Under the pieces are notes generated by a model, which saw nothing but the letters and a program-made list of their open reading frames with translations, was not told where the DNA came from and made no database searches. A DNA stretch of 6,421 bases from an uncultured Microbacterium sp. (GTDB lineage Bacteria > Actinomycetota > Actinomycetes > Actinomycetales > Microbacteriaceae): NCBI GenBank assembly GCA_947647645.1, contig CANSLE010000148.1, positions 1 to 6,421 of the forward strand, written 5' to 3'. Below are positions 5,405-6,421 of the stretch, piece by piece. A program made the translations under genes and the position numbers. Numbering within the stretch: position 1 is the first letter of the stretch; every line of letters starts with the position of its first letter.

Positions 5405-5411
5405 CGTCAAC

Positions 5412-5417
5412 ATCGTA
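5412..5417 (-). promoter_or_regulatory. Candidate leaderless -10 element of the epimerase gene
   Basis: TACGAT on the minus strand is followed by GTTGACG (7 nt) and the ATG at 5404. It directly follows the stop codon of the upstream sulfurtransferase gene. The overlap with the alternative ATG at 5413 makes 5404 the preferred start if the promoter is used. Confidence 0.4.
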
Positions 5418-5418
5418 C

Positions 5419-6249
5419 TCAGGGACGGTCGCCGGTCGCGATGGGACGGCCGGGGGTATTCGACCACTGACTCCACGATCCGGGGTACAGCGCGGCGTCG
5501 TGACCGGCGACGGCCAGGGCGAGGAGGGCATGGGCCGCGGTCACGCCGGAGCCGCAGTAGACGCCGACCGCCGCCCCGTCGAGATCGGCGTACTTCTGGC
5601 GGAGGACGTCCGCGGGACGCAGCCGTCCGTCGGGAGCGAGGTTCTCGGTGGTGGGCGCATTGCGAGCGCCGGGAATGTGACCGGCCGCCGGATCGAGGGG
5701 CTCCACGTCGCCCCGGTACCGCTCGGGGGCGCGCGCATCGAGCAGCACACCGTCGCGGGCGAGGGCGGCGGCGTCGTCGATGTCCAGACGCGGTCGCTGC
5801 CCGGGGCGCAGCGTCGCCGAGCCCGGAGCGGGGACGACGTCACCCGTCTCCAGCGCGCCACCGGCGTCACGCCAGGCCCGCACGCCGCCGTCGAGCACGC
5901 GCGCGGAGATGCCGGCATCCGTCAGCATCCACCACGCCCGGGCGGCGGCGAACGAGTTCCAGTCGTCATAGACGATGACCTCGTCCCCGTCTTCGATGCC
6001 CCACCGGCGTACGGCGCGTTCGAAGTCCTCCGCCGTCGGAAGGGGATGCCGACCCTCCCCCGGATCGCCGTGTGCGGCGAGCTCGTCGTCGAGGCTGACA
6101 TAGACGGCGCGCGGCACGTGTCCGGCGCGGTAGTCCTCGCGACCGTCGGGGGCGTCGAGCCGGTACCGCACATCGAGCACGACGGGCGGGGCCGGCGACC
6201 TCAGCTGCTCGATCAGCTCGGACGCGTCGATGAGAGGACTGGTGATCAT
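5419..6249 (-). CDS. sseA: Two-domain sulfurtransferase (3-mercaptopyruvate/thiosulfate type)
   Basis: This 276-residue tandem rhodanese protein should transfer sulfane sulfur from 3-mercaptopyruvate or thiosulfate to an acceptor such as cyanide or a thiol, in the cytosol. The first rhodanese domain (about 6-130) contains VVLDVRY (23-29) and, at the catalytic-loop position, VYDDWNS (93-99). It has no Cys there and is therefore inactive, as is usual for the family. The second domain (about 155-270) contains LLDARAPERY (169-178), GHIPGARNAP (190-199), the active loop YCGSGVTAAH (231-240) with catalytic Cys232, and YPGSWSQWS (255-263). CGSGVT resembles mercaptopyruvate sulfurtransferases more than the CRKGVT of classical rhodaneses. 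The start is ATG at 6249; a longer form from 6318 would overlap the upstream gene and has a Cys/Pro-rich non-homologous N terminus. TAACCT ends 7 nt before the ATG. Confidence 0.9.
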   Translation of the reverse strand: MITSPLIDASELIEQLRSPAPPVVLDVRYRLDAPDGREDYRAGHVPRAVYVSLDDELAAHGDPGEGRHPLPTAEDFERAVRRWGIEDGDEVIVYDDWNSFAAARAWWMLTDAGISARVLDGGVRAWRDAGGALETGDVVPAPGSATLRPGQRPRLDIDDAAALARDGVLLDARAPERYRGDVEPLDPAAGHIPGARNAPTTENLAPDGRLRPADVLRQKYADLDGAAVGVYCGSGVTAAHALLALAVAGHDAALYPGSWSQWSNTPGRPIATGDRP

Positions 6250-6256
6250 GGGAGAG

Positions 6257-6262
6257 AGGTTA
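6257..6262 (-). promoter_or_regulatory. Candidate leaderless -10 element of the sulfurtransferase gene
   Basis: TAACCT on the minus strand ends 7 nt before the ATG at 6249. Its first three bases are the TAA stop codon of the upstream surface protein gene. The intervening CTCTCCC is pyrimidine-rich and contains no Shine-Dalgarno sequence. Confidence 0.45.
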
Positions 6263-6421
6263 CGCGGGACGCGCACGGCGCCAGACCACGGCCCCGCCGG
6301 CCAGCAGCAGCAGCGCACCGGCGAACGCTCCCGCGATGAGGCCGTCGGGCGATCCGCCTGTCGCCGCGAGCGCCGATCCGCCGGTCGCCGGCGCCGGTGT
6401 CGCCGCCGGTGTGGGCGTCGG
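6260..6421 (-). CDS. Sortase-anchored surface protein, C-terminal 53 residues only
   Basis: This reading frame enters from the right edge and ends at TAA 6262-6260. It has no start in the window. The visible C terminus consists of a Pro/Thr/Ala-rich wall-spanning linker (PTPTPAATPAPATGGS), then LAATG at residues 18-22 of the fragment. A hydrophobic helix follows (about LIAGAFAGALLLLAGGAVVW, 28-47), with a short basic tail RRARPA. This order is the classic cell-wall sorting signal, and LAATG fits the LAXTG form recognised by class E sortases of high-GC Gram-positives. The protein should be cleaved between Thr and Gly and joined to peptidoglycan. What the exported part does is outside the window. 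The gene ends 10 bp before the sulfurtransferase start, so read-through into that gene is possible. Confidence 0.82.
   Translation of the reverse strand, partial: PTPTPAATPAPATGGSALAATGGSPDGLIAGAFAGALLLLAGGAVVWRRARPA

Noticed and set aside
5392..6339. A 315-codon plus-strand open frame opposite the sulfurtransferase gene
   Set aside because: The minus-strand frame encodes a full two-rhodanese protein with catalytic Cys232, whereas this frame gives only low-complexity Arg/Gly sequence.
1..6421. CRISPR array, insertion sequence, phage or toxin-antitoxin system
   Set aside because: No regularly spaced direct repeats, transposase-like proteins, terminal inverted repeats or integrase motifs were seen, and the genes fit an ordinary actinobacterial chromosome. 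The resemblance of the 66-aa protein to antitoxin-annotated proteins is compositional only and no toxin partner adjoins it.

Overview
The window looks like the chromosome of a high-GC actinobacterium, most likely a member of the Microbacteriaceae (Microbacterium-like). The grounds are a visually estimated GC near 70%, strong G/C third-position codon use, frequent GTG starts, an LAXTG-type surface anchoring signal, promoters suited to leaderless transcripts, and a heavily repeated GGATGCC word. The family assignment is an inference from these features and from recalled protein resemblance; no database search was made.

Layout. The left edge (1-172, minus) holds the first 57 codons of an L-serine ammonia-lyase (sdaA). 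Divergent to it, 47 bp away, lies a complete GH13 amylosucrase (220-2109, plus) with an intact active site. It converges, with only 3 bp between stop codons, on a four-helix DUF4395-type membrane protein (2113-2640, minus). A tRNA-Arg(ACG) gene (2780-2852, minus) follows with its own palindromic terminator. Beyond it lie an uncharacterised 224-aa charged protein (2892-3566, minus) and a 126-aa DUF5684-like membrane protein (3641-4021, minus). A small 66-aa helical protein (4157-4357, plus) is divergent to that gene. It shares a bidirectional terminator (4371-4400) with a right-hand minus-strand block. That block consists of an LAXTG-anchored surface protein tail (6260-6421), a mercaptopyruvate/thiosulfate sulfurtransferase (5419-6249) and an aldose-1-epimerase family protein (4433-5404), spaced 10 and 14 bp apart.

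How the genes fit together. These are mostly single-gene housekeeping or accessory units rather than one pathway. Amylosucrase turns sucrose into alpha-1,4-glucan plus fructose. The epimerase acts on an unknown aldose. The sulfurtransferase and the CxGC membrane protein may both belong to sulfur/redox metabolism, but they are not adjacent. The most coherent window-wide pattern is regulatory: five of the seven minus-strand protein genes have a TANNNT hexamer ending 6-7 nt before the start codon and no convincing Shine-Dalgarno sequence, which predicts leaderless mRNAs. Of the other two, one (2892-3566) has a Shine-Dalgarno sequence and one (6260-6421) lacks its start in the window.

There is no gene-free stretch over 300 bases. 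The largest gap (2641-2779) holds a promoter, a small hairpin and the tRNA terminator. I saw no mobile element, CRISPR array, phage gene or defence system, and no convincing sign of an undescribed multi-gene system.
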